64,000 nt of DNA from Salinibaculum sp. SYNS191 (GTDB taxonomy: Archaea > Halobacteriota > Halobacteria > Halobacteriales > Haloarculaceae), in assembly GCF_037338445.1 (NCBI RefSeq), contig NZ_CP147838.1, positions 558,001 to 622,000 on the forward strand, written 5' to 3'. Below the pieces are notes generated by a model. The model had not been told where the DNA came from. It ran no database searches and saw only the letters and a list, made by a program, of their open reading frames with translations. Made by a program: the position numbers and the translations under genes. Shown here piece by piece: positions 25,240 to 34,275 of this stretch (position 1 is the first letter of the stretch; each line of letters opens with the position of its first letter).

Positions 25240-26234
25240 GCATCGACGTCGACGTCGCCGACGAGAGTGAGTGGAACGACATCGTCGAGCGCCTCGACGG
25301 GGCGACGCCGTTCCACCGCTACGGCGCGCTCGCGGTCACCGCCGACCACTCCGGGCGCGAACTGGTCCCCTACGTCGGCTACAAGGGCCAGGAACCCGTC
25401 GGGCTGTTCCCGCTGTTCGAGGGGTCGAGGGGACCAGTCCGGACCGTCTTCTCGCCGCCGCCCGAACTCGAAGTGAACTACCTCGGCCCCGTCGCCAACG
25501 ACGGCCACGGCGCGAAACAGCGCAAGGCCGAGCGTCGCCACCGGCGATTCGTCGAGGCAGTGATGGAGACGGTCGGCGAGAACGGCGACCCCGACTACAC
25601 ACACGTCCGGACCGGCGTCGACTACCCGGACCCGCGCCCGTTCATCTGGAACGGCTTCGACGCGACGCCGCGGTTCACCTACGTCGTCGACGTCGGGCGA
25701 GACACCGACGACCTGTTCATGTCCTTCAGCAGTGACGTCCGCAGCAACGTCAGGCGCGCACGCGAGGACCTCCAGTTCGACATCGAGGAGGGCGACGCCG
25801 GGGACGCAGAGCGCATCATCCGCCACGTCCGGGAGCGCCACGACGAACAGGACGTCCCCTACAACGTCCCGCCGGCGTACGCGGGTGACCTCCACCGCAG
25901 GCTGCCGGACGGCACCGTCCGGCCGTACACGCTGACAAGCGGCGGCGAGTTCGTCGGCGGCCTGCTCACGCTCGAAGACGACGCGACCCTGTACACCTGG
26001 CAACGGGTCGCCGACCTCGACAGCGACGTCCCCGCCTCGGACCTGCTCGACTGGGAGGCGATACGGCAGGCGGCCGACCGCGGCCTTGAACGCGTCGACC
26101 TCGTCGGGGCGAACAACCCCCGGCTCTGTGGCTACAAGGCGAAGTTCAACCCCGAAGTCCGCACGCACTACAGCCTGGAGCGGAGCTCGCGGATGGCGGA
26201 CGTCCTGAAGTGGCTGTACCTGCGCTTCCGGTGA
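25236..26234 (+). CDS. FemAB/BioF2-like GNAT transferase
   Basis: 332 residues with the tandem GNAT architecture of FemAB-related proteins: YVGYKGQEPVGLFPLFE in the first half; SSDVRSNVRRAREDLQF and RHDEQDVPYN in the middle; and DLVGANNPRLCGYKAKFNPEVRTHY near the end. The GAN-P-L-KxKFxP pattern is typical of the archaeal and proteobacterial group. Bacterial Fem proteins transfer amino acids from aminoacyl-tRNA to peptidoglycan precursors. Here the acceptor would be another surface polymer or lipid, which is inference. A paralogue is at 35256. Confidence 0.8.
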   Translation: MSIDVDVADESEWNDIVERLDGATPFHRYGALAVTADHSGRELVPYVGYKGQEPVGLFPLFEGSRGPVRTVFSPPPELEVNYLGPVANDGHGAKQRKAERRHRRFVEAVMETVGENGDPDYTHVRTGVDYPDPRPFIWNGFDATPRFTYVVDVGRDTDDLFMSFSSDVRSNVRRAREDLQFDIEEGDAGDAERIIRHVRERHDEQDVPYNVPPAYAGDLHRRLPDGTVRPYTLTSGGEFVGGLLTLEDDATLYTWQRVADLDSDVPASDLLDWEAIRQAADRGLERVDLVGANNPRLCGYKAKFNPEVRTHYSLERSSRMADVLKWLYLRFR

Positions 26235-26243
26235 CGACCGCGT

Positions 26244-27437
26244 TCACTTCGAGATGACGTGACGAACACCGCGGAGGAACGGGCGGGGGTCGTCCAGGCG
26301 GAGCGTGTCGAAGTGCGGGTCCGTCAGACACGAGCGGGCGACGTCGACGGTGGCGCGGGACAGCGACGGCGTCTCGTAGAAGGGTGACCCGTCGGCGCGG
26401 ATGCTCTGGAGGTAGCCCAGTTCCCCGTGCAGCAGGTGGGTCCGGACACCGACCTGGTATTCCGGGTCGATGTCGTCGGCGCGGCCGGTCGCGGCCTGCC
26501 AGTAGTACCACGGGAAGTCAGCGCCGGCGCGGACCGCACAGGGGAGCGACTGCCAGAGCCGGGGATTTATCTCCGCCAGCTTGTACTCGCCGGTCGTCTC
26601 GTCTTTCATGTACTCGATGCAGGCGAGACCGTGCCAGTCGAGGTGGTCCAGCAGCGCGCGTCCGACGGCCTCCAGTTCGGGGTCGTCGATTGACTCCCGG
26701 TAGACGCCGCCGCCACCGGTGTAGGAGTCCCCCCGGAGCTGGCGGTGCTGGAACGTCGCCAGTGGCTCGCCGTGGTCGTACAGCGCGCCGAAGACGTACT
26801 GTCCGGACGAGGCGACGAACTCCTGGACGATTGGGTCGTGGCCCATCCGGTCGCGGACCGCCTCGACGTCGATCGTCTCGCTGGACGGGACGTGCTCGAC
26901 GGACTTGACAGTCTCCGCGTCCTCGGGCGCACGCTCCGGGCAGTACGTCGACGTGAGCAGGTTGTACCGCGACTTGACGATGCGCGGGGTCGGCCAGTCC
27001 GCCCCATCGGCGAGTCGTCTGGTCTCGGGTATCGGCACGCCGGCGTCTGCCGCCGCCTCGAACAGTTGCACCCGGTCGAAGACGGTATCGAGCGTGTCTG
27101 CGGGGGGAGTCACGAGCGAGACGTGCCGGTCGAAGCTGGCCGCGTCCCGCGCGAAGACGTACGGGTCGAACGGCCGCAACGGGAGGATTGTCCGGACCGA
27201 GGGCCGGCGAGCGAGCGAGAGCAACGCGTCGCGGTATGCCACGAGGTCGTCGTCGGGGTCGGGGACGTCGACCGCCTCGTCGCAGTAGCGTGAGGCTGCG
27301 GCCGGCACGTCGTCGTAGTGGGACGCGACGATTGTGCGGACGCCGCGGCGAGCCAGCGAGCGCACCGCCGAGTAACTGCCGGGGTCGTACCCCGTCGGAA
27401 TCACGACAGTATCGGTTCCACCCCGAGTCTCTGTCAT
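26244..27437 (-). CDS. ATP-grasp carboxylate-amine ligase-like protein
   Basis: 397 residues from ATG 27437; upstream in-frame ATGs at 27458 and 27464 are possible. A Rossmann-like N-terminal part (VVIPTGYDPGSYSAVRSLARRG) is followed by an ATP-grasp fold. The lid VQEFVASSGQYVFGALYD and the metal-binding end LAEINPRLWQSLPCAVRAG are visible. Such enzymes join a carboxylate to an amine through an acyl phosphate. It converges on the FemAB-like gene with nine bases between stops. The substrate is unknown. Confidence 0.8.
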   Translation of the reverse strand: MTETRGGTDTVVIPTGYDPGSYSAVRSLARRGVRTIVASHYDDVPAAASRYCDEAVDVPDPDDDLVAYRDALLSLARRPSVRTILPLRPFDPYVFARDAASFDRHVSLVTPPADTLDTVFDRVQLFEAAADAGVPIPETRRLADGADWPTPRIVKSRYNLLTSTYCPERAPEDAETVKSVEHVPSSETIDVEAVRDRMGHDPIVQEFVASSGQYVFGALYDHGEPLATFQHRQLRGDSYTGGGGVYRESIDDPELEAVGRALLDHLDWHGLACIEYMKDETTGEYKLAEINPRLWQSLPCAVRAGADFPWYYWQAATGRADDIDPEYQVGVRTHLLHGELGYLQSIRADGSPFYETPSLSRATVDVARSCLTDPHFDTLRLDDPRPFLRGVRHVISK

Positions 27438-27554
27438 GCCCACCGGTTCGCAGTACATCGTCATTAGTAGTCAGCGCGTACCGACGGTGTGCAGTGCGGA
27501 CGCACCGGACCGAGCGGGCGGTCCTGCTCCGACTGACCCTGCCGTAACCGGTTG

Positions 27555-27562
27555 ATAACTAT
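27555..27562 (+). promoter_or_regulatory. ATAACTAT promoter element
   Basis: ATAACTAT begins 34 bases before ATG 27589. The spacing matches the elements at 19435, 19942 and 29705 and favours ATG 27589 over GTG 27571 as the start of the next gene. Confidence 0.5.
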
Positions 27563-27588
27563 ACCGCGGCGTGTGGTTCGGCAAGCCG

Positions 27589-28488
27589 ATGGTGTCCCTC
27601 CCGACCGGCGAGAGCGTCCTGTCGAGCGTCGAGACGCGTCTCCGGGCGGTCGGCGGCTCGCTCGCCGGTACCCACCCGGCCACGCGACGGCTGGCGATGG
27701 CGCTGTGGAGCCAGTACGTCAGGCTCTACCCGGAGGTCGCAAACGGCGTCCTCGCGACACGCGTGGGTCGTCAGGCCACCGTCGAGCCGTTCCGCGTGGT
27801 CGAGATCGACCCCGCGCGAATCGAGTTCATGGTCGAGTCCAGCGCCCTCCCGCGGCAGGCCCGCTCGGACGACGTCTTCCCCGAGTCGAAGTTCAAGTAC
27901 GCGGGGGCGGTCCTCGGCGGCGACTGGGACCGCTCGTGCGAGCGCTTCGAGGACTCGGAGCTGTATCGCTCCTTCCGCGCGCACTTCCGGGACGGCGTAG
28001 ACTGGGCGGCGACGCCGTTCTACGAGACCGTCGTCGACCACATCGAGGCGGGCACGACGATGTGGGGCTGCCGGACCGCCGGCGAGTTCCGGGAGCGCTG
28101 TCGCGACCTCGACCGGCTCTACGACGCCATCGCGTCCCACGGGTTTCGCTCCCAGCGGGAACTCGCGACATCGGAGATACCGGACCCGGTCGACGGCGAC
28201 AGCCCGCCCCGCCCTCACAGGGTGCGTCTCGTCAACGACGAACTGGCGGTCTGCATCGGCCGCGACGGCGACTTCCTGTTTCTGGACGGGCGCGACCGGC
28301 TGGCGATTGCGAAACTCCTCGACGTCGAGACGGTGCCGGCCTGGGTGGTCGTCCGCCACCGGGAGTGGCAGCGACTCAGGACGGCCGTCGCGAGGCGGCC
28401 GTGGCTCGCCGGACAGCTCCAGGCAGACCTCCGGGACCATCCGGACGTAGACTCCGACGGTTCCGCCGCCGTGGCCGGTAGGCCCTGA
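27589..28488 (+). CDS. Conserved protein with ParB-like C-terminal domain
   Basis: 299 residues from ATG 27589 (GTG 27571 is an alternative). The N-terminal two thirds is not recognised. The segment RLVNDELAVCIGRDGDFLFLDGRDRLAIAKLLDVETVPAWVVVRH looks like the ParB/sulfiredoxin-type fold, which binds or hydrolyses nucleotides in other proteins. Similar proteins occur in haloarchaeal polysaccharide loci. No signal peptide or membrane helix is present. The function is unknown; nucleotide use is a guess from the fold. Confidence 0.6.
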   Translation: MVSLPTGESVLSSVETRLRAVGGSLAGTHPATRRLAMALWSQYVRLYPEVANGVLATRVGRQATVEPFRVVEIDPARIEFMVESSALPRQARSDDVFPESKFKYAGAVLGGDWDRSCERFEDSELYRSFRAHFRDGVDWAATPFYETVVDHIEAGTTMWGCRTAGEFRERCRDLDRLYDAIASHGFRSQRELATSEIPDPVDGDSPPRPHRVRLVNDELAVCIGRDGDFLFLDGRDRLAIAKLLDVETVPAWVVVRHREWQRLRTAVARRPWLAGQLQADLRDHPDVDSDGSAAVAGRP

Positions 28489-28569
28489 ATTACAATCAGT
28501 GGGATATCCGTCTCAACCGACGATGGGACAGCTTACACTGGCTGAGGGCGGCCGCGCGAGCACGGACGG

Positions 28570-29547
28570 ATGAGTTACGACTTCGACGAGTCGCTGCTCC
28601 TGGCGGCGCTGCGCCCGCTCATCGCACCCTGCGGGGACCTGCTCCTGGGCATCCTCCTCACCGTCGTCGCGGTGGTCGGGATGGTGACCACCGGTGGGGC
28701 CATCCGGGCGGCACTCGGCCTCCCGCTGGTCCTGTTGCTCCCGGGGTACGCCGTCGTCTCGGTGCTCTTTCCGGGACGGCCGGGCCGCGACGCCAGGCTG
28801 GCTCCCGGCCTCGGCACCCGCCTCGCGCTCGCTGTGGGCATCAGCGTCTCGGTGTCGGTGCTGGTCGGCTTCGTGCTGGGTGCCGTCGGCCTCCCGCTGT
28901 CGACGCTGTCGGTCGCTGGCAGCCTCACAGTGGTCTCGCTCCTCGGACTGACCGGCGCCGTGTGGCGGCGGCTGCAACTCCCCGCCGAACGGCGGTTCGG
29001 CCTCCCGTTCCGGGAGTGGGCGGCGAGCGCCTGGCGGGGCGTCGCTCGGCAGGACTCCGCGCTGGACGGCGTCTTGAACGTCGCGCTCGTCCTGGCCGTG
29101 CTGGTCGGTGTCTCGACGCTCGGGTACGCGCTGGTGGTACCGGCACACTCTGCCTCGTTTTCCAGTTTCGCCGTCCTCTCGGCGAACGGGTCGGACGACC
29201 CGGTGGCCGGCAACTACTCGACGAACCTCACGCAGGGCGCGCCACAGGAGTTCCTGCTGTCGGTCGAGAACCACGAAGGCGAGCGCACCGAGTACGCCGT
29301 CGTCTCGGAACTCCAGCGGGTGAACACGACGACGGACACCGTGACCGAGCGGGCCGAACTCGACCGGCGGACCGGCGTCGCCCAGGCGGGCGAGACGTGG
29401 GAGGAAGCGGTCTCGGTCACGCCGTCGCTGTCAGGCGACCGGCTCAGAATCGCGTTCTACCTCTACACCGGCGACGCACCGGCACAGGTCGACAGCCGCT
29501 CGGCCGACGAACACCTCTACCTCTGGGTGACAGTGACACCGGGATGA
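28570..29547 (+). CDS. DUF1616 membrane protein
   Basis: 325 residues. Four hydrophobic helices come first (about 20-135), including LLLPGYAVVSVLFPGRPGRD, typical of DUF1616. A cytoplasmic loop and a fifth helix (about 160-185) follow, then a C-terminal extracytoplasmic beta-rich domain with N-glycosylation sequons (NGSD, NYST, NLTQ). The C-terminal part resembles the Ig-like domain that DUF1616 proteins place outside the cell. The family is common in archaeal surface-polysaccharide loci, with no known activity. It is coupled to the next tiny gene. Confidence 0.82.
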   Translation: MSYDFDESLLLAALRPLIAPCGDLLLGILLTVVAVVGMVTTGGAIRAALGLPLVLLLPGYAVVSVLFPGRPGRDARLAPGLGTRLALAVGISVSVSVLVGFVLGAVGLPLSTLSVAGSLTVVSLLGLTGAVWRRLQLPAERRFGLPFREWAASAWRGVARQDSALDGVLNVALVLAVLVGVSTLGYALVVPAHSASFSSFAVLSANGSDDPVAGNYSTNLTQGAPQEFLLSVENHEGERTEYAVVSELQRVNTTTDTVTERAELDRRTGVAQAGETWEEAVSVTPSLSGDRLRIAFYLYTGDAPAQVDSRSADEHLYLWVTVTPG

Positions 29548-29678
29548 CGGCGCTGGTCGTCGCGGTCCTGTTCGCGCTCTGGGCCGGCTCGGCGTTGCTT
29601 GTCTGGGCACTGCTGTACGCGATGGGCGAGTCCGAAAAGCGCCGCGGGTCGTCGCGAGCAGAGGAACCCGAGAAGTAG
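29544..29678 (+). CDS. 44-residue single-span membrane protein
   Basis: ATG 29544 overlaps the TGA of the DUF1616 gene (ATGA), so translation is coupled. The product has one hydrophobic helix (VVAVLFALWAGSALLVWALL) followed by a charged cytosolic tail rich in Lys, Arg and Glu. Size and coupling suggest a small partner subunit of the DUF1616 protein. No family is recognised. Confidence 0.6.
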   Translation: MTALVVAVLFALWAGSALLVWALLYAMGESEKRRGSSRAEEPEK

Positions 29679-29704
29679 TGGGACTCGGCTCGGGAAACCG
29701 CTCC

Positions 29705-29712
29705 ATAACAAA
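29705..29712 (+). promoter_or_regulatory. ATAACAAA promoter element of the Gfo/Idh gene
   Basis: ATAACAAA, with its first base 34 bases before ATG 29739. Confidence 0.55.
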
Positions 29713-29738
29713 GAGTCGAGCCGGCGAGCGTCGGGACG

Positions 29739-30893
29739 ATGACGCTCAGCGCTGCGGTCGTCGGTGGCGGCGTCGTCTCGGACCGCCACCTCTCGGGACT
29801 CGCACAGAATCCGCTCGTCGAACTCGTCGCCGTTTGTGACATCGACGAACAGCGAGCGCGCGAACAGGCCAAGAAGTACGGCATCAAGGCGTACTTCGAC
29901 ATGGCGGAGCTACTGGAGGGGGAGTCGCTTGACTGGATACACCTGTGTACGCCGGTCCAGACCCACCGCGACCTGGCACTCCAGGCAATCGAGGCCGGCG
30001 TCGACGTCCAGATAGAGAAGCCGGCGACGCTCGCCGTCGAGGAGATGAAGGAGATCGCCGCCGCCGCCGACGAACACGACGTGACGGTGACCGTCGTCCG
30101 GAACCACCTCTTCGACGTGGTGACGGTCGACGCCCGGGAACGGATCGAGTCCGGCGAACTCGGCCGGATTCGCGGGGTCGACGTGGTCGCCGCCGGCAAG
30201 ACCTTGCCCGACGACCAGAACCGCGGCTCCTGGGCCTTCGACCTCCCCGGCGGCGAGTTCGAGGAGGGCATCCCCCACCAGATATACCTCGCGCTCGCGC
30301 TGGGCGGGTACCCCCGCGACGAGGATGCCGTCCACGCGACGACCGCTCTCGCGGGGGAGTACGACGGGGGATTCACCTACGACGGGCTCCAGCTCCAGTG
30401 GGCGACCGACGAGGAGGTACTCTGTTCGGTGAAACTGCTCGCCGGGGGCGTCCCCCAGCGGGTCCTGCTCGTCCACGGCGAGGAGCGGTCGCTGGCGGTC
30501 GACCTGCTCTCGCAGACGACCATCACGCTGGACCGCGACTACGGCGCGTCGCCGGTGGCACGGGCGATGAGCAACGTCGACCACGTCCTCGGGCGAGTGG
30601 GCGGGTCGCTGCGCAACGCCGCCGGCATGGCAAAGCGCCGCTTCGGTGACGACCTGGAGACGGAACTGAAGTGGAACGCGCACTACCGACAGTTCGACGA
30701 GGAGGCCCGCGCGCTGCTCGCCGACGAGGAGCCCACCGTCTCGCTGGATGAGGTCACCTGGACCGTGCGGCTGATGGAACTGGTCCGCGAGGACGCCGAG
30801 CGGCGGGAGGCAACGGGCGAGCGCGACACAGCAGAGAGCGCGGAGGCGGAGGACGACCAGCACGCCACCGGAGCGGTCGCCGAGGACGACTAG
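29739..30893 (+). CDS. Gfo/Idh/MocA family oxidoreductase
   Basis: 384 residues. The NAD-binding Rossmann fold begins at once (AAVVGGGVVSDRHLSGL), and the catalytic EKP motif is visible in VQIEKPATLAVEEM. The C-terminal alpha/beta domain has the NRGSWAFDLPGGEFEEGIPHQIY segment with a possible catalytic His. Members oxidise sugar hydroxyls; WbpB-type enzymes oxidise UDP-sugar uronates at C3. The last ~40 residues are a disordered acidic tail. It has its own promoter and faces the flippase gene convergently. Confidence 0.88.
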   Translation: MTLSAAVVGGGVVSDRHLSGLAQNPLVELVAVCDIDEQRAREQAKKYGIKAYFDMAELLEGESLDWIHLCTPVQTHRDLALQAIEAGVDVQIEKPATLAVEEMKEIAAAADEHDVTVTVVRNHLFDVVTVDARERIESGELGRIRGVDVVAAGKTLPDDQNRGSWAFDLPGGEFEEGIPHQIYLALALGGYPRDEDAVHATTALAGEYDGGFTYDGLQLQWATDEEVLCSVKLLAGGVPQRVLLVHGEERSLAVDLLSQTTITLDRDYGASPVARAMSNVDHVLGRVGGSLRNAAGMAKRRFGDDLETELKWNAHYRQFDEEARALLADEEPTVSLDEVTWTVRLMELVREDAERREATGERDTAESAEAEDDQHATGAVAEDD

Positions 30894-30917
30894 AGGAGCG
30901 CCCGCGGGTCTCGGGAG

Positions 30918-32399
30918 TCACAGCAGCGCCGAGACCTGTTCGACGTCGACGAGGCCGCTCGCCAGCGAGAGCACGGCCCAGACGCCGCCACCCAGCAGGA
31001 TGACGCCGGCGAGCGTGAACGGCCCGGAGATGTACGGGAGCGCGAGGACGACGGCGACACCCATCGCGGCCGTGATGAGAGTTACGCCAGCCCCGACGCG
31101 GGCAAGCGCGCCGAGGCGCAGCGAAAAGGCGCGGTGGATGTAGTAGACGTTCCCGAGCGTGTAGACGGTGTAAGTGGCGACAGTGGCGACGGCGGCACCC
31201 ACGACGCCGAAGACGGGGATGAGCAGCAGGTTGAGCAGGAAATTCGCGCCGGCGGTCCCGGATTTCATCAGCGCCCGCTCGCGCGCCCGGCCGAGGTAGT
31301 CGAGGCCGTCGCTGGTTATCTTGTTGACGCTGTTGACGAGCACGAACCCGCTCATCACCTGGACGACGGGGACGGCCCCGGCGTAGTCCCGGCCGAAAAT
31401 CAGCGGGATGGCCGGATCCGCGACGAGGACCAGGCCGACGCAGGCCGGCAGGTAGAACAGCATGACGTACCGCAGCGCCCGCTCGTAGAGCCTGGCTGCC
31501 CGGTCGGTCCGGTCCATCGCCGACCGGGTGCCGAGTTCGGGTGAGACGGTGTAGCCAAGCGAACTCGCCGGGACCGACGTTATCTCCGAGACCTGCTTGG
31601 CGACGACGTAGTAGCCCACCGCCACCGGGTTCAGGAGCGCGCCGACGAGGATGATGTCGACGCGCTTGTCGAGGACACCCGCGCCCTTCGTCAGCGTCAG
31701 CGGGAGGCTGTACTCCACGAGGCGGCGAGTCAGCCCGGACTCCATCTCCGGGGCTTCCTCGTAGTCGGCGTAGTGGTGGCGATACAGCAGAACGAGGCCG
31801 ACGACGGCGGCGAGGCCGAAGCCGGCGACGTAGCCGACGAACGCCCCGACGGCCTCGAACCCGGCGAGCACGAGCGCGACGACGAACACCAGCCGACCGA
31901 TACCCGAAAGCGCGTTCAGGCTGGCGCTCCACCTGATGCGGTTGAACCCCTGGAACAGCGACAGCAAGAGGCTGTGCAGCGCGTATCCGGCGACGTAGAG
32001 CGGGCCGAGGAGCAGGAAGGGAGCGACCTCCGGCGAGTCCAGCAGGGCGGCAATCCGCTCGTGTCCGAGGAACAGCACGAGACCGACCAGTCCCACCAGC
32101 AGACCCATCGCGAGCATCGTCCGGCGGAGGATGTGCGGGACCTGGGCCGGGTCCTGCTCCGTGTACTCGTTGACGTACCGGGCGGCGGACTTCGGGATGC
32201 CGAGAATCGCGAAGATGCTCCCGACGGTGAGCACGGAGATGGCGAAGTACAGCGTTCCGAAATCGGTCGGCGAGAGGAGTTCCCGCGTCAGGAGCAGTAT
32301 CAACAGCCCGTTGGCGACGAGGTAGACGGTGTTGCCGCCGAGCGCCGCCGACGCCCGGCCGACGATACCCGCGTCCCGCGCCGACTCCTCGTCACTCAT
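30918..32399 (-). CDS. Oligosaccharide flippase (PST/MATE-like)
   Basis: 493 residues with about 14 hydrophobic helices. ASAALGGNTVYLVANGLLILLLTRELLSPTDFG at the N-terminus is the polysaccharide-transporter (Wzx-like) opening. It would flip a lipid-linked repeat unit to the outer face. ATG 32399 (MSDEESARD) is chosen; it overlaps the stop of the upstream membrane protein gene by eight bases, so the two are one unit. A longer form from 32471 would lie wholly within that gene. Confidence 0.88.
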   Translation of the reverse strand: MSDEESARDAGIVGRASAALGGNTVYLVANGLLILLLTRELLSPTDFGTLYFAISVLTVGSIFAILGIPKSAARYVNEYTEQDPAQVPHILRRTMLAMGLLVGLVGLVLFLGHERIAALLDSPEVAPFLLLGPLYVAGYALHSLLLSLFQGFNRIRWSASLNALSGIGRLVFVVALVLAGFEAVGAFVGYVAGFGLAAVVGLVLLYRHHYADYEEAPEMESGLTRRLVEYSLPLTLTKGAGVLDKRVDIILVGALLNPVAVGYYVVAKQVSEITSVPASSLGYTVSPELGTRSAMDRTDRAARLYERALRYVMLFYLPACVGLVLVADPAIPLIFGRDYAGAVPVVQVMSGFVLVNSVNKITSDGLDYLGRARERALMKSGTAGANFLLNLLLIPVFGVVGAAVATVATYTVYTLGNVYYIHRAFSLRLGALARVGAGVTLITAAMGVAVVLALPYISGPFTLAGVILLGGGVWAVLSLASGLVDVEQVSALL

Positions 32400-34194
32400 C
32401 GCCGATGTAGTACAGTTCGAAGCCGCCGGTGCTCTGGACGCGATGGATGCCGGGCGTCGTCTGGAGGGCACGGAAGCCGTCGCTGCCGTACCGGAAGCCG
32501 CGATACAGCGAGAGTTCGCGGGGCTGGTCGGGCGGCCGGAGCGGGACGTAGGTCCCGTCGTCGTACGCGCCGGTCAGGTTGGTCCACGCGGTGAACGGAA
32601 TCGCCTCGCCCGGGAACGCAAGCGCGGTCGACGACTCCGGGCCGTAGATGGCGTCGGCGAACCGGTCACCGCCGCCCCGGGGGCCGGCGAACGTGGCGTC
32701 CGGTACCTGGTGTTCGATCGCGACCTCGTAGCCCGTCATCTCGCTGTCGGTGACCTGCGGGTTGTCCTGGAATATCCACGGCGAGGGATGCAGCGAGAAG
32801 ACCGCGAGCGGGAGCAAGAGAGCGAACAGGACCGCCAGGAGTCGGCGGCGGCCGGTGGTCGTGAGCCGCGAGCGAAGTGCGGGGACGCCGCTGGCGAGCG
32901 CGGCCGCGCCGACGAGCGTCACCGGGAGCATCAGGAAGCCGACGAACCGGAAGTAGTGGTCGCCGAAGTCGCCGACGAAGACGACGGCCGTGATGGCCGC
33001 CAGCGGGACGAACGCGGCCGTGAGGTACTTGTTCAGGGCGTTGTGGTCCGGGAAGACGTCGTCGAAGCGCCCGAGCGGACTGCCGAGCATGACGATGCCG
33101 GCGACGGCGGAGAACACCGCCGCGGCGAGGAAGAGTTTGAGGAACAGCCCCCCGAGACTGGCACCGATGTCGGTCAGCGAGGCCGAGCGACCGGCGACAG
33201 TGCCGCCCGCGCTGGTCGCGCTGCCGCCGACGACGAAGTCGTAGGCGGCTTCGAGACGACTGGTCACGCGCGGCCGGCCGCCCGCCCAGGCAGTCCACAG
33301 CGCACCGAGAAAGAGCGTCTCGAACAGCAGTGGCCGGTGCTGGGCGATCGGATGCGTCGAACTGAACAGCCGGAAGACAATCTGGACCCCAAGAATCGCG
33401 CCGAAGAGCACCAGCAGGCTCAGCGTCTCCTGAGAGTGGACGAACAGCATCGTCGGCGCGACGACGGCGAAGGCGAGTCCGAGTCTGCTCGGTCGGAGGC
33501 GGCCACGGGTGGGCAGCCGGACCCCGACCAGCGCGATGAAGAGCAGGAACGGCGCGAACAGAATCGCCTCCGAGGAGGGGTGTGCGACGACGTGCGTGCC
33601 GACGGCGTTGATCGGCAGGAGGAGGAGGGCGGCGAACAGCCCCACCACGAGCGCCCCGGGGGCGTCGGTCATCTCCCGGACGCACAGCGGGACGAACAGG
33701 AAGAAGAGGCCGAAGAAGACCACGACAGTCAGCAACAGCGACCTGGTGAGTGCCAGCCCCGTCACCGCGTTGAGCGCGACGGAGAACAGGTGGACGCCGG
33801 GGTAGAGGAGGTCCTGGGGCTGGAGGGTCCCGCCGACGAGCGAGCGGGCGAAGCCGAGGTGGGTCAGCGCGTCCCCCTGACCGTAGAAGTGATAGCCGCG
33901 GACGACGGGGAGCGCGACCACGGCGATGCCGGCGCTCCCCCCGAGAACGGCGGCAGTCAGCCGGCCCCGGCCGGAGTCGCTGGAGAGGCCGACGACGAGG
34001 GCGGCGAGGAAGGCCACGGCGACGCCACCCCAGAACAGGAGCGGCGTCGCGCGGTAGAGAGAGAGTTCGTAGCCCGCCGCCGGCGCGTCCAGTGCGGTGC
34101 GGACGCCGCCCGCGAGCCCGAGGAAGCCGACGACGAGCAACAGCTTCCAGCGCCGGTCCAGCCGGCCGCGAGTCGCAGTGTAGTGTGAGGCCAT
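32392..34194 (-). CDS. Large multi-span membrane protein, probable GT-C glycosyltransferase or polymerase
   Basis: 600 residues with 12 or more hydrophobic helices and a C-terminal soluble domain (about 490-600). An early extracytoplasmic loop has GQGDALTHLGFARSL with an acidic residue, a position often catalytic in GT-C enzymes. It sits directly upstream of the flippase gene and overlaps it by eight bases, where a Wzy-like polymerase would be expected. The assignment is by architecture and neighbourhood; no family signature is certain. Confidence 0.65.
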   Translation of the reverse strand: MASHYTATRGRLDRRWKLLLVVGFLGLAGGVRTALDAPAAGYELSLYRATPLLFWGGVAVAFLAALVVGLSSDSGRGRLTAAVLGGSAGIAVVALPVVRGYHFYGQGDALTHLGFARSLVGGTLQPQDLLYPGVHLFSVALNAVTGLALTRSLLLTVVVFFGLFFLFVPLCVREMTDAPGALVVGLFAALLLLPINAVGTHVVAHPSSEAILFAPFLLFIALVGVRLPTRGRLRPSRLGLAFAVVAPTMLFVHSQETLSLLVLFGAILGVQIVFRLFSSTHPIAQHRPLLFETLFLGALWTAWAGGRPRVTSRLEAAYDFVVGGSATSAGGTVAGRSASLTDIGASLGGLFLKLFLAAAVFSAVAGIVMLGSPLGRFDDVFPDHNALNKYLTAAFVPLAAITAVVFVGDFGDHYFRFVGFLMLPVTLVGAAALASGVPALRSRLTTTGRRRLLAVLFALLLPLAVFSLHPSPWIFQDNPQVTDSEMTGYEVAIEHQVPDATFAGPRGGGDRFADAIYGPESSTALAFPGEAIPFTAWTNLTGAYDDGTYVPLRPPDQPRELSLYRGFRYGSDGFRALQTTPGIHRVQSTGGFELYYIGDE

Positions 34195-34275
34195 GGTGTC
34201 CCGGAGAGTGAGTGTGCCGACACTGGCCGCGGTGACCGTTTTGTTATTGAGCGGTGAACCTGCGGTAGCCGGGCC

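Noticed and set aside
30754..31932. Long Arg-rich frames antisense or out of frame to the flippase, and similar ones over other genes
   Set aside because: These are shadow frames produced by high GC. They are Arg/Pro/Ala-rich and lack domains, while the opposite frames encode clear membrane proteins.
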